A DNA stretch of 32,113 bases, from the NCBI RefSeq assembly GCF_003201205.1, contig NZ_QICN01000017.1, positions 1 through 32,113 on the forward strand, written 5' to 3'. Under the pieces are notes generated by a model that was not told where the DNA came from, searched no databases, and saw nothing but the letters and a program-made list of their open reading frames with translations. Source of the stretch: Sinimarinibacterium flocculans (GTDB lineage: Bacteria; Pseudomonadota; Gammaproteobacteria; Nevskiales; Nevskiaceae). Positions 1-8,464 of the stretch are shown here, one piece after another. Position 1 is the stretch's first letter. Each line of letters begins with the position of its first letter. A program made the translations under genes and the position numbers.

Positions 1-1
1 A

Positions 2-184
2 CGCGAATCGGGGTTCATCTATCACCGCGCCAGGGCCAGCCTGATTCCGCTGGCCGTACTGCCTTGGGTGACTTACCTGGCACTGCCGGTCAGCGTGAAC
101 CCGCTGCTGATCCTGCTGCCCAGCGCCGCATTGCTCGGCGTGGCGGTGTGCATTGCGGCGGCGACGTTCAAGAAGTATCTGTAG
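2..184 (+). CDS. ICE membrane protein, TIGR03747/DUF4400 family, C-terminal part
   Basis: This is the last 60 codons of a gene that begins before the window; the reading frame opens at base 2 and ends at TAG 182-184. The fragment has two hydrophobic stretches separated by a short polar turn and ends in a basic FKKYL tail. This matches my memory of the C-terminus of the TIGR03747 (PFL_4697-type) membrane protein encoded in the conjugation locus of clc/PFGI-1-type ICEs. Its role there is presumed to be inner-membrane and linked to the type IV secretion apparatus. In such elements the RAQPRD gene usually lies close downstream; here that gene is at 31654, beyond the whole catabolic island. The family call rests on recall of the tail sequence and on the matching right-hand ICE genes. 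Confidence 0.72.
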   Translation, partial: RESGFIYHRARASLIPLAVLPWVTYLALPVSVNPLLILLPSAALLGVAVCIAAATFKKYL

Positions 185-185
185 A

Positions 186-965
186 TCACTCCGGCTGCCA
201 GGCGCAGTCTGCCCAGTGCGTTTCGTAGCGTTTTACGAAGTCTTTCATCTCCCGGATGTTGACGGCAGGTTCGCGGCAGGCCCGGGCGCAGGTAGAAACG
301 ACATCCCGGTAGAACTCCGGAGCGACAGTCCTGATGCCGTCATAATTCATAAGCAAGTCCGGAAGACGCTCCGTGATATTTGCTCCGCGAGGTGCCATCA
401 CAATGCTCGGGGGCTCTCCATACGTATTGATCAACACGTATCGCCAGCTTGGGTCTGCGGCTCCCTGGCGAGGGACAATCTCACAGGGACGTGCGTCTCC
501 GCCTTTGGAAATGGCTTCGTAGACCTCCTTGATGGCCTGGGGTTTGTGGGCCACCAGGACATAAGGCCCGGCCCCTACATAGCCACCCATGCGTTCGTCG
601 TATTCGATGCCGAGCAAGTCTTCCAGGTCAAAGCGTGCATGTCGGTCCAGGGGAGCCTTTCCTGAGGTGAACCATTGAAGTTCCCGCAGGGTGATCCCTG
701 CACACTTGGCAACGTCGGCAGGCGAATTGGGCCAGCACGCCACGAGGTTCTTGGCGATTTCGGCTGCGTTGTCATAGTCACTGTCGGCCCAGAAATCATC
801 ATCCTCAACGATGTCCTCCGGTGCCTTCTCACCTGTCACCAGCCAAGTCCTGCCATCGAACCCGTCGAGATTGAAATAACGGGGCTGATCGGGCGGCAGA
901 GAGGTCTCCCAGGACGACATCCATGGGCCGGGTTCCCAGTCGAGCCCACCTGTCACTGTTGGCAC
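186..965 (-). CDS. Hypothetical protein, convergent with the ICE membrane gene
   Basis: I do not recognise this protein. It ends at TGA 188-186, two bases from the stop of the convergent ICE gene. The protein is acidic and soluble with no signal peptide or membrane segment. A central stretch (roughly residues 75-120 from the chosen start) has a helix-turn-helix-like pattern, including CAGITLRELQWF and FDLEDLLGIEYDER. The C-terminal third is rich in Arg, Glu and Cys. The start is uncertain. The frame stays open to 1160, but bases above 1020 overlap the transglutaminase reading frame. GTG at 965, GTG at 956 or ATG at 920 are all possible, and none has a clear ribosome binding site. The link to the ICE is positional only. 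Confidence 0.5.
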   Translation of the reverse strand: MPTVTGGLDWEPGPWMSSWETSLPPDQPRYFNLDGFDGRTWLVTGEKAPEDIVEDDDFWADSDYDNAAEIAKNLVACWPNSPADVAKCAGITLRELQWFTSGKAPLDRHARFDLEDLLGIEYDERMGGYVGAGPYVLVAHKPQAIKEVYEAISKGGDARPCEIVPRQGAADPSWRYVLINTYGEPPSIVMAPRGANITERLPDLLMNYDGIRTVAPEFYRDVVSTCARACREPAVNIREMKDFVKRYETHWADCAWQPE

Positions 966-1020
966 CGGTACTTGCGCCGGTAAGGCCAGCCACTGCTGGA
1001 TTCTGTCCTCGACCTCGCGG

Positions 1021-1530
1021 CTACTTGTTGAAGTAAACGGCCAACCCCTCGCTACTCCGAAAGCGATGGAAGTCGCCCAGTTCGTTTCGCGCGGCAGAGG
1101 AGATAATCCTAAAAGCAACGTAATTTTCGGAGTTGTGAAACAGGTTCCCTTTTTGGGCATCGGCTAACTGCCAAGAGCCATCGACGTAAACTTCGGCCCA
1201 GTTGTGATAGTCAGTCGCCTGCGGAACGAAGCCGCGATCGCTGACATAACCACCGAGGACGCGGGCGGGGAAGCCGTTGGCGCGGGCCAACGCAGCGACC
1301 AGATAAGCGTACTCGGTGCAATCACCACTGCGCTGCCGCAGCGCGTGTCGCGCACCGAAGTCTGCGGCGGTGAAGCCTTCATAGCGCAGGTTACCCTTCA
1401 CCCACTCGTAGATCGCCTGGACCGTTTGACGTGACGTGACGAGTCGCGATGCAGGCTGCGCGCAAGACTCACGATCTCCGGGGCGTCAGCGTCGATATAG
1501 GGGTCGGCGTCTCCTACGTCGTGCAAGGCC
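1021..1530 (-). pseudogene. Transglutaminase-like protein, frameshifted by a 5-bp duplication
   Basis: The intact 3' part (1401-1021) encodes a transglutaminase-core domain (papain-like fold): Cys in RSGDCTEYAYLVAALA, His in ATDYHNWAEVYVDG and Asp in WQLADA form the Cys-His-Asp triad. The usual N-terminal lead-in is present but in another frame. Bases 1530-1445 read DADAPEIVSLARSL, while bases 1434-1402 read TVQAIYEWV joined to the GTG-headed ORF. At the join the pentamer TCACG (minus strand, about 1431-1440) occurs twice in tandem. Removing one copy fuses the frames into one continuous domain. The gene is therefore either broken or carries a sequencing error. The upstream frame stays open to 1607 with no convincing start. 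Its product is not an obvious part of the catabolic pathway. Confidence 0.6.
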
Positions 1531-1892
1531 TCGGCACGCCGCCGATCGCGCAAACCACGCTTGACGATTCGAGCCTGAACTACGGCGCCAACGGCCGTGC
1601 AGTGGGGCTACCGGACGAGGTGCTGCTGCGCTGGGCCGGCTGGGCACACAAGCCTCCGGACTGCATCGCCCGGACTGGGGGCGCTGGCATGAGCTGCCAC
1701 CCTATGGCGACGACCCGCAAGGCCGCGCCAAGATCCGCCAGGGCATCGAGTACTACGCCGAAAACGGTCGCAACCCGGGCTGAGGTCGGCCGAGGCCGCT
1801 GGCCGCGGGCGCAGTCGAACGATCTGTCGCGGAATCGCGATGCACTCGAAGTTCCCCGGTCAGGAACATTCAGAGCAGGCTGCCGGCTCGCA
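1531..1892. other. Inter-gene stretch with possible gene remnant
   Basis: No intact gene is supported here. On the plus strand one frame ends at TGA 1781-1783 after protein-like sequence (WGRWHELPPYGDDPQGRA and IEYYAENGRNPG), which looks like the tail of a lost gene, but I cannot name it. Its upstream part is in a different frame from the longest plus-strand ORF. The minus frame of the transglutaminase gene stays open to 1607. Bases 1784-1892, downstream of the glutathione-transferase-type gene, hold no clear terminator. Confidence 0.3.
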
Positions 1893-2537
1893 TCACTCCG
1901 CGTCCGATTGATTCGCTGGATGCGCATCCTGGAAAGCCTTCAGAGCGTTGCAGGCCTGCTCGATGCACCGCAGGGTCGGATAGGCGTCCAGCGACATGCC
2001 GAAACGCTCCGCATTGAACAGTTGGGGCACCAGGCAACAGTCCGCCAGGGTCGGTCGATCGCCGAAGCAAAATGCTCCGCGGCGCGGCGATGTGGCCAGC
2101 CTGCTCTCCAGCGCTTGCAGCCCGAGATCGATCCAGTGGCGTATCCAGGTCTGCTTCTGCTCCTCCGACAGGCCCATCGGTCCGGTCAAGTACTTCAGGA
2201 CGCGCAGATTGTTTAGCGGGTGGATGTCGCAGGCGACGGCCAGCGCGATCTGCCGGACCCAGGCGCGGTCCGCGGCGGCGGCTGGCAGCAATGACGGTTC
2301 AGGATGGCGCTCATCGAGGTACTCGATGATTGCCAACGACTGCGCGATGCGCTCGCCACTATCCTCCAGCACCGGTACCAGCGCCGCGGGGTTGGTGGCA
2401 CGAAACTGCGCCCGGAACTGCTCGCCCCCATCGCGCGTCAGATGCACTGGCAGGTGTTCGGCGCGCAGGCCTTTGAGGTTCAGCGCAATGCGGACACGGT
2501 AGGAGGCGGAACTGCGGTAGTAGGTGTGGAGTTTCAT
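1893..2537 (-). CDS. nagL: Zeta-class GST, maleylpyruvate (maleylacetoacetate) isomerase
   Basis: This enzyme isomerises maleylpyruvate, the product of gentisate ring cleavage, to fumarylpyruvate using glutathione as cofactor in the cytoplasm. The 214-residue protein begins like MaiA/NagL proteins, with the zeta-class active-site motif SSASYRVRIALN at residues 9-20 followed by a thioredoxin-fold N-domain. The helical C-domain contains the GDRPTLADCCLVPQL signature. The length matches the family. Maleylacetoacetate isomerase is the same fold and cannot be told apart by sequence alone, but the gentisate dioxygenase and fumarylpyruvate hydrolase in the same operon favour maleylpyruvate. The ATG overlaps the stop of the transporter gene by 4 bases, and the gene is the last of the lower-pathway operon. 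Confidence 0.88.
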   Translation of the reverse strand: MKLHTYYRSSASYRVRIALNLKGLRAEHLPVHLTRDGGEQFRAQFRATNPAALVPVLEDSGERIAQSLAIIEYLDERHPEPSLLPAAAADRAWVRQIALAVACDIHPLNNLRVLKYLTGPMGLSEEQKQTWIRHWIDLGLQALESRLATSPRRGAFCFGDRPTLADCCLVPQLFNAERFGMSLDAYPTLRCIEQACNALKAFQDAHPANQSDAE

Positions 2538-3877
2538 AGAGGCAGGGTTCGGGGGACGTAGTCAGGATCCCGGGCACGCAGCCGCGCCAGGCCGAGGATC
2601 GCCGCGGCCGTGATCAGCGCCGGAATCGCGCAGGCCAGCACCAGCTGGTCCGGGGACCATCCCCAGCCCAGCAGCACGCCACCCAGCAGCGGACCGGTGA
2701 CCGAGCCTGTGCGGCCTATGCCCAGAGCCCAGCCCACACCGGTCGCGCGGATCGCAGTTGGATAGGTCTCGGCAGCCAGGGCGTTGAGGCAGAATTGCGC
2801 GCCGACCACGCCCGCTCCGGCCATGAAGATCGCCGGCATTGTTAGCCGCGGTACCGCGGTCACGTTGGCCAGCGCCGCCACGATGCCGCCGACCAGCACG
2901 AAGGCCGTTCCCAGGGTCCGGTAGGGCCCATAGCGTCGCACCAAGGCGGCCAACAGGATGCCACCGCCGATCCCGCCCAGGTTGAGCAGCGACGAGGCAA
3001 GGATCGCGAGGCTTAGCGAGTAGCCGGCGAGCGTCAGCAGGGTCGGCAGCCAGTTGACCATGAAGTACATGACGAGCAGATTCATGAAGAACGCGGTCCA
3101 TAGCAGCACGGTGACCTTCGTGCGGGAGCCGCGGAACAACTCGCGCAGCGGAAATCCCGGCTCTGGCGGTTCGCCGGCAGTGACGCTCCGCAGGTCATGA
3201 GGCCTGCGCGGGTCCAGCCGTTCCAGCACGCGCAGGAGTTCACGGCTACGCGCGCGCCGCAAAAGCAGGAACCCGGGCGACTCCGGCAGGCGCCAGGCCA
3301 GCACCAGCGCCAGCAGCAGCGGCGCAGCGCCACCCAGCAAGAAAAGCGACGGCCAGCCTAGGCTTGGAATCCACAGCGCGCTAAGCACGCCACCGAGGAT
3401 CGAGCCCAGCGGGAAGCCGCAGAACATCAGCGTCACCAGCATGGTACGCAGGCGCGCCGGGGCATACTCGGAGGTCAGCGCGATCAGGTTGGGCATCGCG
3501 CTGCCCAGGCCCAGCCCGGTCAACAGGCGCAAGGCGAGCAATTGACCGGGCGTCTGCGCCCAGGCCGTCGCCAATGCGAACGCCCCAAACAGCAAGGTCG
3601 AAACCACAATCGTCCACTTGCGCCCCCAACGGTCGGCCAGCGGCCCGCCGATCAGAGCACCGGCCATCAGGCCCAAGAGCCCGGCGCCGAACACCGGTCC
3701 CAACGCCGACGGCGCCATACCCCATTGCTCAGTAATCGCGGGCGCGACGTAGGCGATGACCTGGGTATCGAAGCCGTCGAGCAGGGCCACCAGAGCGCAC
3801 AGCGTCGCAACTTCGAACTGCAGGCGTCCCAGCGGGCGTGAGTCGATCAGCTCGGTGATCCGGAGCACACCGGTCAT
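2534..3877 (-). CDS. MFS aromatic acid:H+ symporter (AAHS family)
   Basis: This is a 447-residue inner-membrane transporter with about 12 hydrophobic segments. Two features place it in the aromatic acid:H+ symporter family with PcaK, BenK and GenK. DGFDTQ lies at residues 34-39 in the first membrane segment, where the family has an essential Asp, and GPLADRWGRKW occupies the loop between segments 2 and 3. The expected substrate is an aromatic carboxylate; its place between salicylate 5-hydroxylase and maleylpyruvate isomerase genes points to salicylate or gentisate uptake. It lies 7 bases after the hydroxylase small-subunit gene and overlaps the isomerase start by 4 bases, so the three are surely co-transcribed. 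The precise substrate is inference. Confidence 0.85.
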   Translation of the reverse strand: MTGVLRITELIDSRPLGRLQFEVATLCALVALLDGFDTQVIAYVAPAITEQWGMAPSALGPVFGAGLLGLMAGALIGGPLADRWGRKWTIVVSTLLFGAFALATAWAQTPGQLLALRLLTGLGLGSAMPNLIALTSEYAPARLRTMLVTLMFCGFPLGSILGGVLSALWIPSLGWPSLFLLGGAAPLLLALVLAWRLPESPGFLLLRRARSRELLRVLERLDPRRPHDLRSVTAGEPPEPGFPLRELFRGSRTKVTVLLWTAFFMNLLVMYFMVNWLPTLLTLAGYSLSLAILASSLLNLGGIGGGILLAALVRRYGPYRTLGTAFVLVGGIVAALANVTAVPRLTMPAIFMAGAGVVGAQFCLNALAAETYPTAIRATGVGWALGIGRTGSVTGPLLGGVLLGWGWSPDQLVLACAIPALITAAAILGLARLRARDPDYVPRTLPL

Positions 3878-3884
3878 GAATTTC

Positions 3885-4367
3885 CTAGATTGGGTAGATG
3901 ATCGCGTTGGGGATCATTTCGCTGTCGTAGATGCAGGACCGCGACGCGAACTTCAGCGCACCCTCCACCCTGACCACCTCGTCCAGGTAGCGGCCGACAT
4001 TGAACACCGTGCTGAGTTCCCCAAGCTTGGTGCGGAACACCGCGTAGTTCGCCTCCAGAAACCAGCGCCCGCCGTCCACCGACAGGACGCGCGGCAGGCT
4101 TACGACATGCCGCTGGTAGTAAGGATCATGGAACAGGGTCTCGCGGATTCCGTAGACGCGATCCTGCAGCATGCCCTTGCTATGGAAATGCAGCGTCGCC
4201 AGCGGCAGCCCACGCTCATGGTTTTCGCGCGGCTGCAGCTTGTAGATGCAATCCTCGGTGAAGAACTCGGGCCAGCGGTCCCAGTCGCCCGCATCGATGG
4301 CGGCCGTGTACTCTGCGTAGAGCTGCAGCAGTTCGGTGTAGGCCTGCGCTTCGAGTGCCTGATTCAT
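3885..4367 (-). CDS. nagH: Salicylate 5-hydroxylase small (beta) oxygenase subunit
   Basis: This is the 160-residue beta subunit of a Rieske non-heme iron oxygenase, with the SnoaL/NTF2-like fold. It should pair with the large subunit encoded immediately upstream to hydroxylate salicylate to gentisate. Family features are the N-terminal helix with FFTEDCIYKLQ, the ENHERGLPLATLHFHSKGML stretch shared with NagH-type subunits, and a C-terminal strand ending in IYDSEMIPNAIIYPI. It carries no cofactor ligands, as expected. Its ATG overlaps the large-subunit stop by 4 bases, indicating translational coupling. Other possible substrates are substituted salicylates or hydroxynaphthoates. Confidence 0.85.
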   Translation of the reverse strand: MNQALEAQAYTELLQLYAEYTAAIDAGDWDRWPEFFTEDCIYKLQPRENHERGLPLATLHFHSKGMLQDRVYGIRETLFHDPYYQRHVVSLPRVLSVDGGRWFLEANYAVFRTKLGELSTVFNVGRYLDEVVRVEGALKFASRSCIYDSEMIPNAIIYPI

Positions 4368-5626
4368 ACGCCCATCACCCGGCGCCAGTATTGGTACATG
4401 CCCCGGATCAGCGTCTCCGAGGCAATGTTGGTTGCCTCCTCACTGCCGTGCCCACCCATTTCCAGCAGGCATTGCTGGTCGGGCTTTTCCTGGAATCCCA
4501 TCTGCGAGAACTCGATGACCTCGCCGTCGTCCGCTGAGACATAGCCGGACGGGCCGAACAGGTTGGCCTGCAGCAGGCGGCGCTGGATCATCTCGTCGTT
4601 GTCGTCTTCGAAAGCGAAGTGCGTCCACACGAAATCGAAGACACCGGGCCCGCGCGGCTGGATGTGCCGCATCGATAGACTGTTGACCTGCTGCTGGATG
4701 ATCAGGCTCGGGAACAACGTCAACATCACCGCAGTCGGGCCCTTCCACCATTCCTCTGGCACGATGTCGAGCTGGCGCGGGTCACGCAGGCTCATGTCGG
4801 CCTTGTAGCTGGTCACGCCGGAGACGACGTCTCCGGCCGGCTTACCGACGCTGCGTACGCCGATCATCGCAGCGTGGCGCTTGTGCGCATCCATCTTCAG
4901 CGAGGTCTTGCTGTCGGCGCGCCACAGGCCGAAGGTCACGAACCAGCTGTGCAGCAGCCCCGGGTGATACGGATCCTTGATGTTTTCCTGCATCAGCTTC
5001 CAGTTTCCCGGGATACGCTGTCGGTTGTAGCCGAGAACCTTCAGCTTGCGGCCGTCGAAAACGCGGTCGAAGTAGGACAGGATCGTCGGACCGAGGTAGT
5101 CCTCGAGGGATTCCACGGAGTGGTCGAAGCTGGCAAACACCACGCCGCCGCGCACCGCGACCTTGAGCGAGGTCAGGCCGCGGCCCTCCATCTGGAAGTC
5201 CGCCGGCATGCCGCCGCTGAGCTGGCCGTCCTGGCGGATGCCGCGGCGATAGGGAATGCCGCGCAACTTTCCTTCCAGATCGTAGGCCCACTGGTGGTAG
5301 GGGCAGACGAACTCCTTGCGGTTGCCCTGGCGCTCGCGGCAGAACTGCGCGCCGCGATGGGCGCAGACGTTCTCCAGCACGCGCACGCTGCCGTCCTGCG
5401 CGCGCACCATGATCACCGAACGCTCGCCCACGGCCGAGCGGCGAAAGTCACCCGGGTTCGGAATCTCGGCTTCGAGGCCGATGTAGCACCAGTGGCCGGC
5501 GTAGTAGAAGCGCTCGAGTTCGCGGCGATAGGTGTCCGGATCGGTGTAGACCCAGTAGGGCACGCGGTGCACCCCGTCGCCCGGCCAACTGAGCGACGAA
5601 GGTAGCGTGATGGCGGTGTCGTTCAT
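4364..5626 (-). CDS. nagG: Salicylate 5-hydroxylase large (alpha) oxygenase subunit
   Basis: This is the catalytic subunit of a three-component Rieske oxygenase that converts salicylate to gentisate. Cys88-x-His90 (CAHRG) and Cys108-x2-His111 (CPYHQW) bind the [2Fe-2S] cluster. Asp218, His221 and His226 in ENIKDPYHPGLLH form the bridge and mononuclear iron site. The 420-residue length and overall pattern match NagG-type large subunits rather than the roughly 450-residue naphthalene dioxygenase type. A good ribosome binding site (AGGAGA) precedes the ATG. It sits 18 bases after the fumarylpyruvate hydrolase gene and overlaps nagH. Electrons should come through the ferredoxin at 11783 and the reductase at 7451. 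The exact hydroxylation substrate is inferred from the pathway context. Confidence 0.87.
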   Translation of the reverse strand: MNDTAITLPSSLSWPGDGVHRVPYWVYTDPDTYRRELERFYYAGHWCYIGLEAEIPNPGDFRRSAVGERSVIMVRAQDGSVRVLENVCAHRGAQFCRERQGNRKEFVCPYHQWAYDLEGKLRGIPYRRGIRQDGQLSGGMPADFQMEGRGLTSLKVAVRGGVVFASFDHSVESLEDYLGPTILSYFDRVFDGRKLKVLGYNRQRIPGNWKLMQENIKDPYHPGLLHSWFVTFGLWRADSKTSLKMDAHKRHAAMIGVRSVGKPAGDVVSGVTSYKADMSLRDPRQLDIVPEEWWKGPTAVMLTLFPSLIIQQQVNSLSMRHIQPRGPGVFDFVWTHFAFEDDNDEMIQRRLLQANLFGPSGYVSADDGEVIEFSQMGFQEKPDQQCLLEMGGHGSEEATNIASETLIRGMYQYWRRVMGV

Positions 5627-5644
5627 GGCGGTTCTCCTGTGCGC

Positions 5645-6340
5645 TCAGCTCGCCACGCGTACCTGGATTTCGCCTAGACCGTCGATCCGTCCCAGCATCA
5701 GGTCGCCGGCGACAACCGCGCCGACACCTTCCGGCGTGCCGGTCATGATCAGATCGCCCGGCTGCAGGGTCTCGAACTGCGACAAGAAGGCGATGCACTC
5801 CGGCACGCTCCAGATGAGCTTGGCGATGTCCGAAGCCTGGCGCGGCTGGCCATTGACAGCGAGCGATATGGAAGCGGATTTCGGATGGCCAACGTCGGCG
5901 ACCCGACGGATCGCTCCGATCGGTGCGGACTGCGAGAAGGATTTGCCGAACTCCCAGGGGCGACCCTTGTCGCGGGCTTCCAGTTGCAGGTCGCGGCGCG
6001 TCATGTCCAGGCCCACGGCGTAGCCGTAGACCAGCGATTCGGCCTCCGCCTGCGACACCGCCGTGCCCTGCCGGCCGATCGCCACCACCAGCTCGATCTC
6101 ATGGTGGAAATTGCCGGTCATCGGCGGATATGGAATCTCCGCGACCTGGCCGTTGACGGCCACGATCGCGGAGGCGGGTTTCATGAAGAAGAACGGCGGC
6201 TCGCGCTCGTCCTGCCCCATTTCACGGGCGTGGGCAGCATAGTTGCGGCCGACGCAGAAAATGCGATTGACCGGAAATTGTTCGTCGCTGCCGGCCACCG
6301 GCAGCACATAGCCCGGCGCGGGCGAAAAAGCGTACTTCAC
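5645..6340 (-). CDS. nagK: Fumarylpyruvate hydrolase (FAH family)
   Basis: This enzyme hydrolyses fumarylpyruvate to fumarate and pyruvate, the last dedicated step of the gentisate route. The 231-residue protein is a short FAH-fold enzyme: CVGRNYAAHAREMG near the N-terminus, the metal-binding HHEIELVVAIGR motif, KSFSQSAPIG, and the closing GDLIMTGTPEGVGAV. The frame is open to 6469, but I choose GTG at 6340 because GAGGAGAG lies 6 bases upstream and the resulting protein starts and ends like NagK. The gene follows gentisate dioxygenase by 50 bases and precedes nagG by 18. A second FAH-family gene is present at 14818-15684. Confidence 0.87.
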   Translation of the reverse strand: MKYAFSPAPGYVLPVAGSDEQFPVNRIFCVGRNYAAHAREMGQDEREPPFFFMKPASAIVAVNGQVAEIPYPPMTGNFHHEIELVVAIGRQGTAVSQAEAESLVYGYAVGLDMTRRDLQLEARDKGRPWEFGKSFSQSAPIGAIRRVADVGHPKSASISLAVNGQPRQASDIAKLIWSVPECIAFLSQFETLQPGDLIMTGTPEGVGAVVAGDLMLGRIDGLGEIQVRVAS

Positions 6341-6390
6341 CAAAACTCTCCTCGAGTGCTGTGAATCGGGTTGTGACCGTGGAAGGGCCA

Positions 6391-7440
6391 TCAGGCCTTC
6401 TGCTCGCGCCACAGACCCAGCAGTCGCTGGACCGGGCGGTCGGAATAGCTGAACAGGATGGTTTCGCAAGCCGCCTGGAGACGCAGTTCATTCCAGGACG
6501 GGACGACGAACACGTCGTTCTCGCCGAAACGCAGTTCGGTCTCGCCGATGCGCGCCACGCCGCCGCCCTGCAGGCAGACAAAGATGCTGCTGTCGGTACT
6601 GCGGCAACCACGGGTCTCGAAGCCGGCGGGCAGCAGTTGCGCCGCCGCGCCGATCGTCGGCATCGGCGAACCTCCGGTGGCCGGGTTGACGTAGCGCAGC
6701 TTGTAGCCGTGATGCGGGTCGATGTCGCCTGCGGCGATCCCACGCAGCGCCTCACGCGTCCGGGCGTAGGGATAGACGAAGACCTTGGTCGGATCCTGGC
6801 GCTGCGGCTCGAAATCCACCGGCAGCATGTTGTACCCGTAGCGCGCGAGTGCATCGCCCTCGCGCCGTGTCAACGCTTGCTCGTCCTGCTCGTTCTTTTC
6901 GGCGAAGCCGGCGTCGAGCAGTTGCACGATCGGGATATCGAGGCCATCGAGCCAGATCACCGGCTGCGTGCCGGAGTTTCCGTGATCGTGGAAGGTCCAG
7001 GCCGGCGTGATGATGAAATCGCCGCGGCGCATCGTCGTGCGCTCGCCATCGACCGCGGTGTAGGCGCCCTCGCCCTCCAGCACCAGGCGCAGCGCCGACT
7101 GCGTGTGGCGATGCGCCGGCGCGACTTCACCCGGCAGGATCAGCTGCAGGCCGGCATAGAGGCTCTGGGTGATGCGCGACTGCCCGCGCAGGCCGGGATT
7201 CTCCAGCACGAGCACGCGGCGCTCGGCCTCGTGCGCGCTGATCAACCCGCCGGCTTCAAGCAGGTAGGCGCGGGCCTGCTCGTAGCGCCACAGTGCCGCC
7301 TGTGCCGGGCTTCGCGGCGTCGGTGGCACCAGCGTACCGAGCACTTCCCAGAGCGGCGTGAGGTGGTGGCGGTCGATGCGCTCGTAGTACCGACGGCGGG
7401 CATCGAGGCCGGCGGAATCGATCATGGCAGCGGAGGTCAT
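6391..7440 (-). CDS. nagI: Gentisate 1,2-dioxygenase
   Basis: This Fe(II) ring-cleavage enzyme of the bicupin fold opens gentisate between C1 and C2 to maleylpyruvate. The 349-residue length is typical. The first cupin holds the metal histidines in APAHRHTQSALRLVLEG (His110, His112) and FHDHGN (His151/His153). The second cupin, with FVCLQGGGVARIG and FVVPSWNELRL, is degenerate, as usual in the family. I choose ATG at 7440; the frame is open upstream to 7578, but that extension overlaps the reductase gene. Close relatives cleave salicylate or 1-hydroxy-2-naphthoate directly, and this cannot be excluded from sequence. The neighbouring nagL and nagK genes make gentisate the best substrate. Confidence 0.88.
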   Translation of the reverse strand: MTSAAMIDSAGLDARRRYYERIDRHHLTPLWEVLGTLVPPTPRSPAQAALWRYEQARAYLLEAGGLISAHEAERRVLVLENPGLRGQSRITQSLYAGLQLILPGEVAPAHRHTQSALRLVLEGEGAYTAVDGERTTMRRGDFIITPAWTFHDHGNSGTQPVIWLDGLDIPIVQLLDAGFAEKNEQDEQALTRREGDALARYGYNMLPVDFEPQRQDPTKVFVYPYARTREALRGIAAGDIDPHHGYKLRYVNPATGGSPMPTIGAAAQLLPAGFETRGCRSTDSSIFVCLQGGGVARIGETELRFGENDVFVVPSWNELRLQAACETILFSYSDRPVQRLLGLWREQKA

Positions 7441-7450
7441 GGCAGCCTGG

Positions 7451-8434
7451 TTAGTTCCCGGTGATGTGAAAGGGTTCGGCGTAGATGCTCGGTTCCGCCA
7501 TCTGCTTCTCACGCAGCGTGCGCACCGTCGCCTCCACCGCGTGCGGCGATCCGAAGACGTAGCCACGCCAGCCCGCAAGGCTGGGGAAGTCCGCCGCGAT
7601 CACGCTCGTCAGCAGGCCGCGCCTCATGCCACGGTCGATAGATCCGGCGGCGACCACGATGTGCGCACGCGCCGCCGGCAACTGCTCCAGGACCTGCGCC
7701 AGTTCGTCCTGGCCGTAGACATCCTCCCGACAGGTGAACCCCAGGTAGATCTGCAGCGGATTCTTCATGCCTGCGGCGGCAATGCCGCGCAGAATCGACA
7801 GCGTCGGCGCGAGGCCGGTGCCGGCACCGACACAGAGAATGGGATCTTCGTTGCGCGATCGCAGGAAGGTGATCCCCAGGGGCCCACGCAACTTGAGCAT
7901 GTCGCCGGGCTTGAGCTCTCCGGAAAGGCGGGCGGAAGCACGGCCGCCTGGATGGAGACGCACGTGAAACTCCAGTTCGTTGCCCGGCAACCCGCACATC
8001 GAATACGGACGCGCAAGGCCGCGCTCGAATTCCAGCTCGACGTACTGTCCCGGGGAAAATGACAGCGGCGACTGTGGCCGGACCCTCAACCGCAGGGTGT
8101 CGCGGCACAGCGGCGCCACCGCCACCACCTCGGCCTTCATCGTGCGCGCCGGATGAACTACCACATCTTCCGGCGCAGGAATCTCGATCACACAGTCTTC
8201 GGTCAGCACGCTCTGGCAGGCCAGCACGCAGGACGATCCCGGAACAGACGATGGCCGCATCTGCCGCGCCGGCCCCACGACCTTGCCGTGCAGAAGCCGG
8301 CAGCGACAAACGCCGCAGCGTCCGTCCTTGCAGCTGTGCGAGATAGGAACCTGGTTGCCCAATAGCGCGTCCAGCAGGGTCTCCCCCGCCTGTACTTCCA
8401 GGACACGCCCGCTGGGTCGCACCACCAGTTCCAC
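7451..8434 (-). CDS. nagAa: Ferredoxin reductase of the oxygenase system (NagAa type)
   Basis: This NADH-dependent flavoprotein passes electrons to the Rieske ferredoxin. Domains in order are a plant-type [2Fe-2S] domain (Cys35, Cys40, Cys43, Cys73), an FAD domain with RPYSMCGLP, and an NAD domain with CVGAGTGLAPTLSIL. I choose GTG at 8434, giving 327 residues (NagAa is about 328). GAGGAGAG lies 5 bases upstream, and the predicted transcription start (near 8458) falls below the alternative ATG at 8461. It is the first gene of the lower-pathway operon. In Ralstonia U2 the homologous reductase serves both naphthalene dioxygenase and salicylate 5-hydroxylase. A second reductase lies at 13735-14757. 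Confidence 0.87.
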   Translation of the reverse strand: MELVVRPSGRVLEVQAGETLLDALLGNQVPISHSCKDGRCGVCRCRLLHGKVVGPARQMRPSSVPGSSCVLACQSVLTEDCVIEIPAPEDVVVHPARTMKAEVVAVAPLCRDTLRLRVRPQSPLSFSPGQYVELEFERGLARPYSMCGLPGNELEFHVRLHPGGRASARLSGELKPGDMLKLRGPLGITFLRSRNEDPILCVGAGTGLAPTLSILRGIAAAGMKNPLQIYLGFTCREDVYGQDELAQVLEQLPAARAHIVVAAGSIDRGMRRGLLTSVIAADFPSLAGWRGYVFGSPHAVEATVRTLREKQMAEPSIYAEPFHITGN

Positions 8435-8464
8435 CCTCGCTCTCCTCTGATCCACTTTCATTGC

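Noticed and set aside
1449-2216. 255-codon plus-strand ORF at the left border
   Set aside because: Its second half is antisense to the maleylpyruvate isomerase gene, and the protein-like tail ending at 1783 is in a different frame.
8435-8461. ATG 8461 as the start of the ferredoxin reductase
   Set aside because: It would lie at or upstream of the predicted transcription start; GTG 8434 has a strong ribosome binding site and gives the length of NagAa.
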